Positions 23,891 through 35,535 are shown, counted from the stretch's first letter. The stretch is 64,000 bases of DNA from Sabellastarte sp. h YS-2021 (GCA_964017235.1 OZ024930.1:157852221-157916220); one strand, 5' to 3'. The notes: a model not told the origin generated them from the letters alone. Program-made: numbers and translations.

Positions 23891-24053
23891 TAGAGACCTA
23901 ATGAGAACTTTAGAAACCCATCAAGGGAGGCCAAACATCAATGAGACCTACTGAAAGACTACTTCAATCATGTGTGGGCGCTGGCTGGGCAGGAGGACAG
24001 AGTTTAAGAAGACTTGAGGGCAGAAGACTGAGGGGAGAAGATGCTGTCATAAA

Positions 24054-24069
24054 TCAGTCCTTTTCAGGA
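24054..24069. terminator. hairpin at end of transposase gene
   Basis: AGTCCTTTTCAGGACT, 6-bp arms, lies just after the transposase remnant. The same sequence lies at 52678 directly after the transposase N-terminal fragment of the second Harbinger-like element, so it is a conserved element feature. Whether it acts in 3'-end formation is inference. Confidence 0.35.
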
Positions 24070-24812
24070 CTACCCAAATAATCCAAGAACTTTTATTCAA
24101 CTTTTATTCAAGCGAACCCAATTTTTCTAACAATTTAATGCAAATTTAATTTCATCCAAAATAATCTCCATCACAAACACAAGTCCCTCAAAAACTCAGT
24201 TCACAAAATTAAATATCAGCACATACAGATTTAAACCCAGGTCCTCAATTTACATCCCAAACCAACATGACCTGGGTTTATTTAAAAAAAATTACCTGTC
24301 AAATAGTAAAAAAAATTATCCCCTTTTTCACACAAAAGGTGGTCCCCAAATAACACAAATAGAAACAATTTTGATGAAAGATTTTGTCCCAAAATTAAAA
24401 AAAAAATTAATTAAAATTTGCAAAACAAAAATATACAAGGTGACAATCCCAGTTTAACCAGTTTTTTAGTCAGTCAGTCAGTCTGTTTGTCACTCCATTG
24501 TCACTCATATGTTTGAATGTTCTGTAAGGTCTCACGTCTGTTTGTCAGTCCCTCCACACATAGAAAACAACTTACTGGTGTTGAGGTTGAGGTTTATTTC
24601 AATTTTGAATTTGGGTGGGAGGGACGTGGATTTGTGTCTGGATCTTTGTTATTTGTTTTAGGGGTGGGGGAAGTTTAGTTTCAAAATTATTTTGTTTTGG
24701 GTAGGGGCGGTTTTACCTGGAATTCCAATTTTTTTAAAGTTTTTAAAAAAATTTTTTTTCTCTGTTTTGTGGTGGAACTTAATTAATATTTGTTCAACAT
24801 TCACTCATTCAT

Positions 24813-26291
24813 TCACACAATTTTTTTGTGTATTTGGGAGAAGTGTAAGTGTTGGATGGTGTGGTTTTTTGTTTTTGGGCAACAAGAGCTGAATAATTGT
24901 TTTTGGAAGATATGGGTGACCCTTAGAATGGCCAGTTGGTGCGACTTGTGTAGGCTAATCTGCTGATTTGTGCTGACTCTGCTGGCTGGACTGGCTGGGA
25001 GGTCTTGACTATTCATGATGAGTGGACGAGGGCACTGGTGACGGTACTGGTTGAAGTTTAGAGGGTGAAAATGGTTGTGGTGTGTCAATCTGCTGGTACT
25101 GTAGTACACTGGGAATAGCTCCAAAGAGAGATTGGATAATCCAGAAGTGTTGTGTTGAGTTTTCTCCTGTTGTGAAGTTGCAACTGAAGGTGGGTTGAAA
25201 ATCAGCTGTCTGTAAGTCCCAGGCTGTTGGTCATCCACAACTACATAAGATATTGGCTGTGCTGATGCTGATGAAGGCCTTGATGGTTGCTGTACTTTGG
25301 TAATCACTGTAGCAGGTTCTGTTGTGGCTGTCTGTGTAGGCTGCACAACTGGAATGGAGACTGGTTGAGTTTCCGGTATGGTGAGTATGTATTCACGTCC
25401 TGCTGTTGCCTGTGTTGCTTCTGGAAGTTGAAATATGGTGACCTGTTGACTTGTGACCTGTCTGTTTCTTCAGCCTTGTACTGTATTTTACTGAGAAACT
25501 TCACTGTGTCATTCCTGAAGGTCAAAAAGTCTCGCCCCTCTCAGAGTGGAGATAATTGCAGAATGACTGTCTTGGACTTGGAGTGGGTCCTGACATGCAG
25601 AAATGTAGAAATTAAAGACCTCATCTGCTGGAACTGATCTGGAAGTATCAGGAACTGAAGCTGTGGCTGCGTCTGTCTCTGTGGTGACTTGAACGTGGAA
25701 GACTTAAAAACTCCCTTCTGATGTGACCTCGTAGAAAACTGAAACTGTCCTTCAGCCAGGTCTGTTGTTCTGTGCTCTTCTCAGCTGCTTGTCCTGACTT
25801 CGTCTGAGTGAGCTTGCCATATCTGTACGTTGAGTCTCAAACCACTTCTTCACAGTCTTGACAGGTAAGTTCCTGGTAGCTGCAAGCGACTCCCAAAGTC
25901 TTTCTTTCTTCTGCTTGTCTTTGAAACTGTCGTTGGTCTTGTCCAAATGTTCCTCGTGCTGTTTAACGAACTCCACGATGGCTTCTTCATCTGAATCACT
26001 CAGAAAAATGGACTTCATCTGTCCCTTTTTCTGTCTGGATTGAGTGGATTCTACATCAGTATCTGTGTTTGTTCGCGCTCTCTTTTCTCCCCTTTCCTGG
26101 CTCTCTTCCCTCCCCTCTCTCTCTATCCTCTCTCTGTCCCTCTCCAGACCTCTTGTTCTGTCCTCTCTCTCTCATCCCTCTCCCCTCTCTCCCTCTTTCT
26201 CCTCTCTATATCCTCAGCTGTATCTCCTAACTCAAACTGTGGTTGAGAGTCAGTTGGTACTTCAACCTTTCTCCTTCTGCCCCTTGGCATG
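24813..26291 (-). pseudogene. Harbinger accessory MADF-like DNA-binding protein (broken)
   Basis: The likely start is MPRGRRRKVEVP at 26291 on the minus strand, followed by a long Glu/Arg-rich segment encoded by the CTCTCTCC tract. The frame then breaks and continues at 26018 with SDSDEEAIVEFVKQHEEHLD and a W...L...VKKWFETQR pattern, a MADF/Myb-like helix-rich DNA-binding module. Further fragments (25525-25304 with FRNDTVKFLSKI, and 25346-24813, rich in Gln, Thr, Pro and Ser) look like the C-terminal part in shifted frames. PIF/Harbinger elements normally encode such a partner for the transposase. Whether all fragments were one protein is inferred. Confidence 0.65.
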
Positions 26292-26792
26292 CTGATCAAT
26301 GAATTGAAAGCTTGTTCTAAAAAACTAAACTTAAAATAAAAGCTGCACACCACCGACAGGCTGTAAGAAGCAAAAATATTGCCGGCTTGTCGGTTACAGT
26401 TCCCGGCTTCTCTGTTAGTGTTACAGGCCTGTCGGTTGTTGTTTACGGCTTGACTGTTTCAGTTTACGGCCTGTAGGTTATAAATTTTCCCAACTCTAGG
26501 ACCCAGTCGGTAAAAATTACCGACTGGCCTTGAAAGTTTACAGGCTGTCAGGAATAGTTACAGACAGGCTGGCTAAAGTTACCAACTGCACTGTAACACT
26601 TCCCGCACAGTCTGTTTGTCATCACATACAGCCAGGAAGTCCATATTTGGGACAGGCCGGATACTTGGTACAGACAAGCCTGTTTCATTAACCGATAAGC
26701 CGGGAAGTGTAACTGACAGGCCATTAAGTTAACTGACAGGCCTGTTGCTAGGTGGATGAAATTAAGGTCTGTTACAAGGGTCGGTAACGGTC

Positions 26793-26823
26793 GTAGAAAT
26801 TTTAAACATGTTTGAAATTTTAC
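26793..26823. repeat. imperfect palindrome near right Harbinger end
   Basis: A palindrome centred on AAACATGTTT with AAATTT-type arms. It corresponds in position and centre to the perfect 34-bp palindrome in the second Harbinger-like element (54270-54303). Confidence 0.6.
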
Positions 26824-26936
26824 CGACTCTCCCGGACAGGCTGGGAAACTACAACCAACCCTAACCGACCTTGTAAACATTGGTCCCGACTCTCAAAAAA
26901 TACAGTTACTGATAGGCCGGCCCCAGTGAAACACCT

Positions 26937-28241
26937 GCATCACATTGATGGCGTCTGTTTGGGTATGTACCCACATCCACTGAGACCAGCTGTGTATCTT
27001 TTACCAGTGGACAAAATCACCGGTTGGCTCCCTCAACATAGAAATGACTGGACCTAAACTAAATTAAGTCCCAAGGGTCCAGTATATCTCTGTTAGTATC
27101 ATTCGGCTATGTTTCCAACATATCCAAGATAATTGAGCATAGGTCATTACAGTCCCCAACTCCAACAGACAAACACAGAGGATTAAAAATTTTTATTTTA
27201 CACATTCATCAATTCTGTATCTGCAATAATAATCTAACTAATAAGTATATACAACTCTGAAATACACATAACATACATGGTTGTAGACAAGAAGTAATAA
27301 TCTTAAAATTCATTACATTAACATAGAAATTTACTGACTAGAATATTTTTTTATAAAACACTGAATAGTGACCTCAAAGGTCATAGCTTGACCTGTAGAG
27401 GCCAGATGAAAGTATTTGAACTGGTGCATGCTCCCTGGTCAGAGGTCATGCATGTGACCTTGTGGTCAAATGAAATATATTTACAACTTAATCTTGACCT
27501 TGAGAGGTTATATGACTGCTTGACCTTGAAAGGTCATCTACTTGTCCTTGAAAGGTCACCTACTACTGTAAAATTCATGTTTCCTAATCGGCAAGTTATA
27601 ATTACAGTTACTGTTGAAATGTGTATATCTAAAATATTATGATGTAGCATATAAAAATTCATCCCAATTTTAATGCCAAAAGTGATCAAATGTGCACCAA
27701 GTGTATGTAAAAGTAAAATAAACATTAAAATTTTATAGTATAACCTGGAGGCCAGTGGAGAGCAACCTGGAGCCTAACAAGGAGCACAAACCTGTGAACA
27801 CCATTGTTGACCAGCCTTGGCGCATGCTGCTGTGCTCCACCCCCACCCTGCGCCAAAGGGGTGTTAAGTTAGAGAACCAGACCACCCTCCAGAGAACACT
27901 CCAGGCTAAAAGAGGGACAAGGGTGGGTGGGAGCAAAAAGTGCTTCTAGAGTCTTCAGATTCCAATTCAATAATGATGTGTTCCCCGAATTTTTGGTGGG
28001 AAATACAAAGAAACAAACCCTTCAGCCAATCAGTTTGAAAGTCTCCCTGTTTTAGAATAGTAAAGCCCTTGGTGACCTAAAATTTAGATTATGTAATTAG
28101 ACTGGTACCCCCAAAATTTGAAATAGTTGGAGGAGGAATGACTGGGCCAATGCCTTGAAACTGCCCCCGAGAAAATATGCTGCAACTGGAAGCAAACTGC
28201 TCATCTAAATAAACCCCTGATTTGTGTTTTAACTTTGACAG
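26937..28241. other. intron with AGGTCA half-site cluster
   Basis: No exon or transposon was recognised. At 27366-27560 there are at least seven AGGTCA/TGACCT-like half sites, including the everted pair TGACCTTGAAAGGTCA. A short polypyrimidine tract leads into the acceptor at 28241. Confidence 0.5.
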
Positions 28242-28391
28242 GACATATCTGCAGCTAGTCTGGGTGTCAGCAATGTCACCTTTCACTTATCCAAGACTGG
28301 GAACTACTCAGATGTGACAACTCTACGAGTCGGCAGTAAAGTGCACTTTCAGCTTGCTATACAGTTTCCTCAGGATACCACTGATATACTG
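28242..28391 (+). CDS. DUF11-like repeat 1, exon 1
   Basis: The acceptor is AACTTTGACAG and the donor GTAAGA; phase 0 at both ends. It encodes 50 residues starting DISAASLGVSNVTFHLSK, with YSDVTTLRVGSKVHFQLAIQ: the V-G-x-x-V-x-F-x-L pattern that opens each of the four repeats in this gene and resembles the VGDxVxYxI strand of bacterial DUF11/isopeptide-type repeats. Two N-glycosylation sequons (NVT, NYS). It follows the RTKR exon directly in frame. The donor region is tandemly duplicated downstream. Confidence 0.85.
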
Positions 28392-28615
28392 GTAAGACAG
28401 TTAAAGATACCACTGATATTCTGGTAAGAAATCACTAATATATGGCAAGACACTACTGATATACTGATAAGACAGCACTTATATACTGGTAAAGAACTAC
28501 TGATATACTGGTACAACACCAATGATATACTTATAAGATACTGTTACAATGATAAACGTCGGAAACCCTACTCATCTGCTGGTAAAACATCACTTATATA
28601 CCGGTAAGATTCCAC
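28374..28615 (+). repeat. minisatellite made from the exon 3' end and its 5' splice site
   Basis: About seven to nine degenerate copies of a roughly 22-35-bp unit, ACTGATATACTGGTAAGACA. The first copy spans the true exon border (donor at 28392). Later copies retain donor-like GT at 28424 (GTAAGA), 28489 (GTAAAG), 28511 (GTACAA), 28582 (GTAAAA) and 28604 (GTAAGA). Read-through from the exon meets a stop codon within 12 codons, so the duplicates are probably intronic decoys. Confidence 0.75.
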
Positions 28616-28734
28616 AGATTTATTAGTAAAATAATATTGGTATAGAAGTTACAAATCACTGAAATCATATGATAAACAACTAACTGATGAAGTCTTGCTT
28701 ATTTTCCTCCAAATAAACATGGTAATATTTTTAC

Positions 28735-29325
28735 AGCAATTGTTTTTACAGCACAGCCCTTAAAAGCTGTGCAGGTATTGTTTTCATCCATGGCATCCAA
28801 CTGGGTAGGTGGATAGGTGGGCTGGCAGACGGGTATTACTAAGTGGGTGCAAGGAAAATTAATCTCCATGCTGTGCCGCAGCAACCATAAAGGTGTTGGC
28901 AATTGATACTTGGTAGAGAGATTTGTTGGGGGTGTTGGTATGCAACATCATGGTGTGACCTTGATTTGACCTTTGACCTTATCATACTGACCTAGACCTT
29001 AGAAATTTCATCTAGGCTATATCTCAGAAATTGTAAGGTGTAGAAAGCTGATACTTGATTGGGAGATTGGTTGGGGTGCAGGTGTGCAATGTCTGTAGGT
29101 GTGTGATGTTTCACTTTTACTTTGCCACAATGTTTTCTGCTGCTATAGTTGAGACATATTTCTATCACTAAGATATATGGATTGTTGCAACTAATTATTA
29201 TTTGTGCTTACCTAGTTGACAGTTATATTTCAATTAAGAAATTTTGCAGCTTCATAATTTAGTTTACTGCATATTTGCTCTTACAGTTGATTTGCTCCTG
29301 CACCTTTACAAAACTTACACTGTGT
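28735..29325 (-). mobile_element. Helentron/HINE-like element D, copy 2 (short)
   Basis: The left end has a degenerate form of the family palindrome (CACAGCCCTTAAAAGCTGTG). It contains roughly two monomers with TGACCTTGATTTGACC and AAATTGTAAGGTGTAG-type blocks, then a diverged tail (GAGACATATTTCTAT...TTTTGCAGCTTCATAA). It is truncated before the normal right end and directly followed by another copy. Confidence 0.55.
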
Positions 29326-29359
29326 ATTCTGAAAGCCTCCTGACTTTTATACTGTTTTA

Positions 29360-30662
29360 AGTTTTTACCCCACAGCCCTTAAGGGCTGTTTGGGTGTTGT
29401 TTTCACCCATGGTGTCCGGATGGGTAGGCGGGCGGGAGGGTGGCGAGAAAAAGTTTGTCCAGGCTGTATCTCAGAAACTGTAAGGTGTAGGAAGTTGATA
29501 CTTGGTAGGGACATTGGTTAGGAGGTGTAGGTGTGCAACGTCATGGTGTGACCTTGATTTGACCTTTGACCTTGCTGTGATGACCTTGACCTATAAAATC
29601 TTGTCCGGGCTATATCTCAGAAACTGTAAGGTGTAGGAAGTTGATACTTGGTAGGGACATTGGCTAGGGGGTGTAGGTGTGCAATGTTATGGTGTGACCT
29701 TGATTTGACCTTTGACCTTTCCGTAGTGACCTTGACCTATAAAATTTTGTCTGGGCAATATCTCGGAAACTGTAAGGTGTAGAAAGTTGATACTTGGTAG
29801 GGACATTGGTTAGGAGGAGTAGGTGTGCAATATTATGGTCTGACCAGGATTTGACCTTTGACCTTGCCATAGTGACCTTGACCTATAAAATCTTGTCCGG
29901 GCTATATCTCAGAAACCGTGAGGTGCAGGAAGTTGATACTTACTATGGACATTGGTTAGGGGGTGTAGGTGTGCAACGTCATGGTCTGACCTTGGTTTTA
30001 CCTTTGACCTTGCTGTAGTGACCTTGACCTATAAAATCTTGTCCGGGCTATATCTCGGAAACCGTAAGGTGTAGGAAGTTGATGCTTGGTAGGGACATTG
30101 GTTAGGGGTTGTAGGTGTGGAGCATCATAGTGTTACCTTGATTTGACCTTTGACCTTGTAGTGACCTCGACCTTTAAAATCTTGTTGCGCCTTTGGATCT
30201 GTCTTTTGATGCAGATTAAGCACTGTTAACTCATATTAGAAATCTTGTTGCACCTTTGGGTCTGTCTTTTGATACAGATTAAGCACTGTTAGAGTCATAT
30301 TAGAATTCATTAAGAATTTTACTTCACAACTTCCCATTGTAACAGATGGTATTTCATCAAGTGAGCCACAGATTTTGCTCCAACACCACACTCAAGCATT
30401 CATTGAATGTATTATCACTTCTGTATGCATGGTAATATTCAAAACATCTAAACCATAATTCGGCCATGCCAGATGTAGATAAAGTACATGCATTATCTTT
30501 CTCTTAGACATTATTTTCTCTATTTAAACATTGTTTGGGCCTTTATTTTACTGACAGTGCTCTGAAACTATCCTGAACTTTGTACTGATACAGTACTTCT
30601 ATATCTCATGGTGTTAAAAATATTTCCCTAGGCTGTGGGGTACGGGCATCTCTGATGCTATT
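29360..30662 (-). mobile_element. Helentron/HINE-like element D, copy 3
   Basis: Left TACCCC then the perfect palindrome ACAGCCCTTAAGGGCTGT (29372-29389); right GGCTGTGGGGTA (30631-30642). About five monomers (29.44-30.18 kb) each carry CTATATCTCAGAAACCGTAA, GTTGATACTTGGTAGGGACA and a TGACCTTTGACCTTG block. Exact DR1-type TGACCTTTGACCT occurs at 29560, 29706, 29852 and 30144. The tail is shorter than in copy 1. Confidence 0.65.
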
Positions 30663-31065
30663 GTTAACTCTTTTATATCTCATTGTGTTCAATGCTATTT
30701 CTCTGATCTGTGGGGTCCGTGCATCGCAGATGCTATTTTTGTGTAACTATTTAGTGCAGAAACATTGAAAACTAGATAATGGAATATTCTATGTTCTTTA
30801 AATTGAAATAATTCATAATGTTGTTCATCTACCTTACCATGTGTTATTCTTTTGTTATAGCTATTATAAACCTTCAGCTGCAGAGATGCTTTGTTTTTGC
30901 TTTGCAAAAAAATTTTTAAAAATGTTTTCGACTCCCAAGAGAGTGTCATAATGTAATGACAAGATAAACATACATTAAAATACTTTCTGATCTGCATTAG
31001 CTTCAACAAATGTCAATTTTACTGTGTGGAAAAGTGCTAAAGTGTACAGTACATGTTTTATCTAG

Positions 31066-31221
31066 GTGGAGCTGTTTACTCCAGACAATGAGACGACTAT
31101 TATGGCTCTTTGTAATGTGGAAATTATTAGTATTGGAAGCGCAATTAAAATCAATGAGGAGTCAGTGGCACCTGCAGATGTCAAGGCTGTGATGGAGGCC
31201 AAAACTGAGGACAGTTATGAT
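31066..31221 (+). CDS. DUF11-like repeat 1, exon 2
   Basis: The acceptor is TTTTATCTAG and the donor GTGAGT; phase 0 at both ends. It encodes VELFTPDNETTIMALCNVEI and a further 32 residues ending EDSYD. It contains the repeat's second signature: hydrophobic-E-hydrophobic-(A/T)-P followed about 15 residues later by the conserved L-C-N-V-E-I cysteine motif, aligning with SICNAMI, KLCDVRI and RICRAEV in repeats 2-4. The second cysteine present in the other repeats is missing here. One sequon (NET). Confidence 0.85.
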
Positions 31222-31304
31222 GTGAGTCTTAGCAGCTGGTACTCCATGTTATTATATCTGTAGGGTTTACTTATACGTATTTTATGAGGTTTAAGGTGCC
31301 AGGT

Positions 31305-31708
31305 GGGCCTGTAACAACTTATTTTGTATCAACGACTTATTTTGTATCACCTGACTTATTTCATATCAATTTTTGACTTATTTCGTATTACCGACTTATT
31401 TTGTAGTAAAATTGTCTTATTTTGTATAACTTGGCCAACTTATTTTGTACCAACAGTTGACTTAATATGTTACAAAACGGTGCGCAGAATTTTGACAAAA
31501 TTTCAGGGTGATACAAAATAAGTCGATAATACAAAATAAGCTGCTCTATAGACAACTTGTTTTGTATCACTGACTTGTTTTGTAGTAATTTCAAATCACC
31601 TTTTGACTACAAAATAAGTCGGTAATACAAAATAAGTCAAAAATTGATACAAAAGAAGTCAGATAATACAAAATAAGTCGTTGATACAAAATAAGTTGTT
31701 ACAGGGCC
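31305..31708. mobile_element. fold-back element with about 105-bp inverted arms
   Basis: The left arm starts GGGCCTGTAACAACTTATTT and the right arm ends with the inverse, GTTGTTACAGGGCC. Both arms consist of repeats of GACTTATTTTGTA(T/G). The whole element can form one long hairpin. There is no coding frame and no clear target duplication. It lies in the intron inside DUF11-like repeat 1. Confidence 0.7.
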
Positions 31709-33032
31709 AGTTAAAATTTTAAAAATTTTATCCTGTGACTAATACATGTATATATATAACTAATATGTAAAATAAATTTCGCAAACCTTTGTTTCACTGT
31801 GTCAGAGACAATTAATTGTAAATAGTCATGGTTATACACTGACTTTTCACCTCTACTGGCCTGCATTTGACCTGCCTAGGTCACTGGAGTAATAGCTTGC
31901 CTCTCTCCTGATCTGTTGGGATTACACACTCTGGCTGGGACTATAGTAGCTATCACTGAATTGGTTAGTAAATCTTTACCTTAACTGATTGATATTTGAC
32001 CTTGAGTATGAACACCAGGTCACATCTTTGACCATGCATAATGCTTAACAGCTGTGGCATATTGGGTCAAGGTCAAGGTCCTAGTGTGGCAACTGCTAAA
32101 ATTTTAGTCCATCCAAATGAGGGAAGCTCTGTTCAAATACATTTTCAGTGACGTATGTTTCATATGTTTGGGTAAAGTGGTCCTAAACTTTGCAAAATGA
32201 GCTGAATGTCATACCCTCATACTCCAGTCACAAACATTTAGAACTCTTAATCTGAAAGCTGTTTTTTATGCTGAAAACTGTAAGTTGACCTCTATATTGA
32301 CTGTTGTTAAAATGTTACTGTATTTTTTGCTTTCAATCTCCACTCCTTTTTATTTCATAATAATTACAATAATTGTTTCACAGTAATATTTGCTAACATA
32401 GTATAGTTTGTAATGTTATAACAATTCCTTTCAATAAATTATAAAGTGACTTTTCAAATTAAAATTTAAAAGAAAATTATCATCTTCTATTTGAGATTAT
32501 AAATTTATATATACAAAAGAGAAAACTGATTATCCAATCTTTTATATTAATATATGTATGTATATTTATATATTTGTCCATGCACAAGTCTCTTAACACC
32601 GGAGCAATTTCCAAGATGGATCAGTTACGTTTTGATTGGGAAGTTAAGAAAATATTAAATATTGATCCATTATGAACAGAGAAAGTGGTTTGAAGTGTGT
32701 ATTTTTAATCAAATTTCACCAACCTGTAGCCTGATGTTACAGATTTCCTCTTAATATCTCTTAGAAAATGAATATGAAATTCACTAGTCTAGTAAGACTA
32801 TGTGAAATTTGCTGGTGAGGAAACTCCTCCCATTTCCTTGACATGCAGGAAATTCTTTACACATTTTCTGATTTTTCTGACTATGTTAAGCCTCAGATCT
32901 CCATTAATATAAAAAATTGCATAAATTTTGATTATTTTGCCCAATGACAGATTCTACATTTCTTAGCCGGAAAAAGTTTGAATTTTGTAACTCTAGACTG
33001 ATGATGTGCACTGATATTTCTTTCCTCTGTAG
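31709..33032. other. intron, nothing recognised
   Basis: AT-rich intron. It holds an everted AGGTCA pair (TGACCTGCCTAGGTCA near 31868) and no recognisable repeat borders. Confidence 0.55.
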
Positions 33033-33251
33033 TATGACAGAGCAATCTATGCCATCGGTAATGTAACCAATGATGGCACTGCATTGGCAGCTGTGGATGA
33101 GATGATTGTCATTGAGTGGGATGTGGTGATGATTGACAGTAACAGTGTAGAAAACGGAAGTTCATACTGGGTCAGCGCAGGTGCAGAATATGATAATGAG
33201 CAAAATGTGTGGGTGGGACAGGCGTCGTTTATGACAATCGTCGAAACTTTT
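33033..33251 (+). CDS. DUF11-like repeat 1, exon 3
   Basis: The acceptor is TTTCCTCTGTAG and the donor GTAAGT; phase 0 at both ends, 73 residues. It encodes AIYAIGNVTNDG and DEMIVIEWDVVMID, the 'G-x-V-x-N-x-G ... D-x-I-x-hydrophobic' strand pair typical of DUF11-like repeats. Then YWVSAGAEYDNEQNVWVGQA is shared almost residue for residue with the exon at 63590 (SWVSAGVSYTKESIYIGQMA). Sequons: NVT, NGS. In repeats 3 and 4 the same stretch is split over two exons, so intron positions have changed since duplication. Confidence 0.9.
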
Positions 33252-33973
33252 GTAAGTGATCAGTGTGTTTATTTCTTTGCTTTCATTGTGTCCTTTTTAA
33301 CATTGTGCATGTTCATAATCATAGGTTCAAATATCTGAAGCTGATCTTGGGAGCCATTACTGCTCAGCTACCCAAGTTCGTCGCCTACCCAAGTTCGTCA
33401 CTCGCATTTTTGGACAACATTAAAACCTCTTCACAATAATCTTTTTCTTGCAGACTTGTACTTCATCATTACGAGTAGTTGTCCATTTTGTTTCAGTATC
33501 AATATCGCTTGTCATTAACAGTTTTTGTAGCAGGTGACTAACATGGGTAGGTGACAAACATGGGTAGTTGACCAGTATAGGGTTATTTCAAATTGCACGG
33601 GCACATATAATAAGGCAGGAAGGTGGACGAAATTGAGTGAACTTGTCCACAGTTTTCTCATTTTGAATTTGTTCTCTCACATTGAAAACAAGGGTCAACA
33701 CTCAACATAGTTCTATTGTGACAGAATTCATCATTTGTATCACAAACATCAATCAAATGTGTAGATACCATGAGTAATAAATCCTAAGAAACAACAAAAG
33801 TCTGTAATATCATCTGTACAGACCCCAAAACAGGGGTTACTAATCTGATGGGATGAACAGTTTAAAATATTTGGGGTGACCTATGAACTATAGCTCTGAA
33901 AGTATGTCGATCATACAATATGACAAAATGTCAGACTGTAAAATTCTGTTTGAAATTGTGTTACACAAGGGTA

Positions 33974-34198
33974 GAGTAAGAAATCTAAAATTCGCCACAT
34001 ATCTGAAATTCGCCATATGTGAAAATACTAATAAAATAAATGAATTGTGGTGACATTTGTTGAATGTATAGTAAATTAAGGCCTTTTGAACTGAAAAATA
34101 CCAATTGTGAGACAAAAACATCATTTTCTTCATAAAATTAACTAAGATTTTAGAGGTGGCGAATTTTAGATTCCTGGCGAATTTTAGATTTCTTACTC
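33974..34198. mobile_element. 225-bp MITE with TA borders, copy 1
   Basis: Terminal inverted repeats GAGTAAGAAATCTAAAATTC / GAATTTTAGATTTCTTACTC, flanked on both sides by TA, as in Tc1/mariner-type insertions. An internal GGCGAATTTTAGATTCC block repeats the right end. A second copy lies at 55598-55820. No transposase. Confidence 0.75.
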
Positions 34199-35535
34199 TA
34201 CCTTATTGAAATAGGGTGAATGAGGTATAAGATGGATTAGTCTCAAGGTGATGGGGAGCTCATGGTGTGGTTTAGTTTACTACCTGTTTGAATATAGGCT
34301 GCTCAAAACCAAACTTATTAAAATGGAAAGTAACATCTCTACTGCTTATCTTTCAACGAATCCAAAGTACATTATTCTACTGTTTGCTAAATTATTGTTG
34401 GTTCTTGCCTACAGTTTATTTTTAAGAAGGTATTTATAATTACCATAGTACTAGGGACACAAGATGTTCTGATACATTCTGATATTTTTTACTGTACTTT
34501 GGATAACAAGCCTATTTCTAAATATTGTAAGCCAAGAAAAAATAATTATTCAACTTTTGAAATAAACATCTGCCTTGTGGAAGTATACATCATTTTTAAA
34601 ATTTTTCCAAAGCTACACTCAAGTCTCATTGGAATAAAACAACCTTCTCCTCAAACCTTTGAAGTTATGGGTTTGAATCTCAGCCACTGGGAAAGCTGGT
34701 TGTTCATGCTAAAAACCCTAAGAAGATGGAATGCGTCAATGTCTCTAAACCCTATAAAACAAAAGGTGTATTCATTTGTTAGAATGATCAGCCATCGTGC
34801 ATTACTGATTCTTATTGGGTGAAAAAACATCACCATATTTTTATAAGCAAAAATGATCTGGGAGGCTTTTTCTTAAGAAAAAAATGAAGTATTTGAAATA
34901 TTAATTTTAGGATTTATACTTATACTTTTTTGTCATTTTGCTGGTACTTTCACTGATACACTCAATTTAATCCAAATAACATTAACAATAATAATAAATA
35001 TTTTGTCAGTTGCAAATAAAATAATGTGTACTTGTGACAGTGTTCCACTTATTAAAATGGAATAATTTGTACTTGTGACAGTGTTCCACTTAGAAAGAGT
35101 TAAAATATTAATGTGAAGGTTGTTTATCCCATATGAAGATTCTGTATAACATTATGTGCTGCCACTGTTATTTGCATCCTGCAGGCTGGTGATTTGTCTT
35201 TTTGCTTGCTATGTGCCAGCAGGAATAATCAAAGAACCAAACTGATGTTTGGTAAAATATATATGTGTTGAATTGAATGTGGATATGTTGTGGGGTTCTT
35301 CTATGAAGTCTATTCAACCACAATCCAATTTTGGCAATAATCTGAATGTGAAAACCAGATGGATTTGCGATGATTAATTATCAAAAACAGAATTGATGAA
35401 GGTTACATTCACTAACCATTTATGGCCTTGGTCCTAAAGGTTAATTTTGGTACAGTAGTTATTCCAGAATATGCTAGTACAGGGATGAAATAGTATAAGG
35501 GTCAAGTGTATTTCGAGCTTATTTTATTTTCACAG
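34199..35535. other. intron with SINE remnant and small duplication
   Basis: A degraded tRNA-like head with box-B-like ATGGGTTTGAATCTCAGCC lies near 34.67 kb. At 35025-35095 a 24-bp block GTACTTGTGACAGTGTTCCA is duplicated about 45 bp apart. The rest is unremarkable AT-rich intron ending in the acceptor TTTTATTTTCACAG. Confidence 0.5.

Larger units (their letters stand above)
22317..26936. mobile_element. PIF/Harbinger transposon, degenerate (4.6 kb)
   Basis: Terminal inverted repeats: left AGGTGTTCCACTAGAGCC; right, reverse-complemented, AGGTGTTTCACTGGGGCC. Inside are convergent broken ORFs: a DDE transposase on + and a MADF-like DNA-binding protein on -, the two-gene layout of this superfamily. 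Both subterminal zones are packed with short GACAGGC/GTCGGT-type motifs, likely transposase or MADF-protein binding sites. A hairpin-forming AGTCCTTTTCAGGACT follows the transposase. No matching 3-bp target duplication could be confirmed. It lies in the intron between the cadherin and repeat exons. Confidence 0.85.

Noticed and set aside
26040-26295. Ser/Leu/Pro-rich plus-strand frames
   Set aside because: Antisense of the Glu/Arg-rich part of the Harbinger accessory ORF, created by the CTCTCTCC tract.
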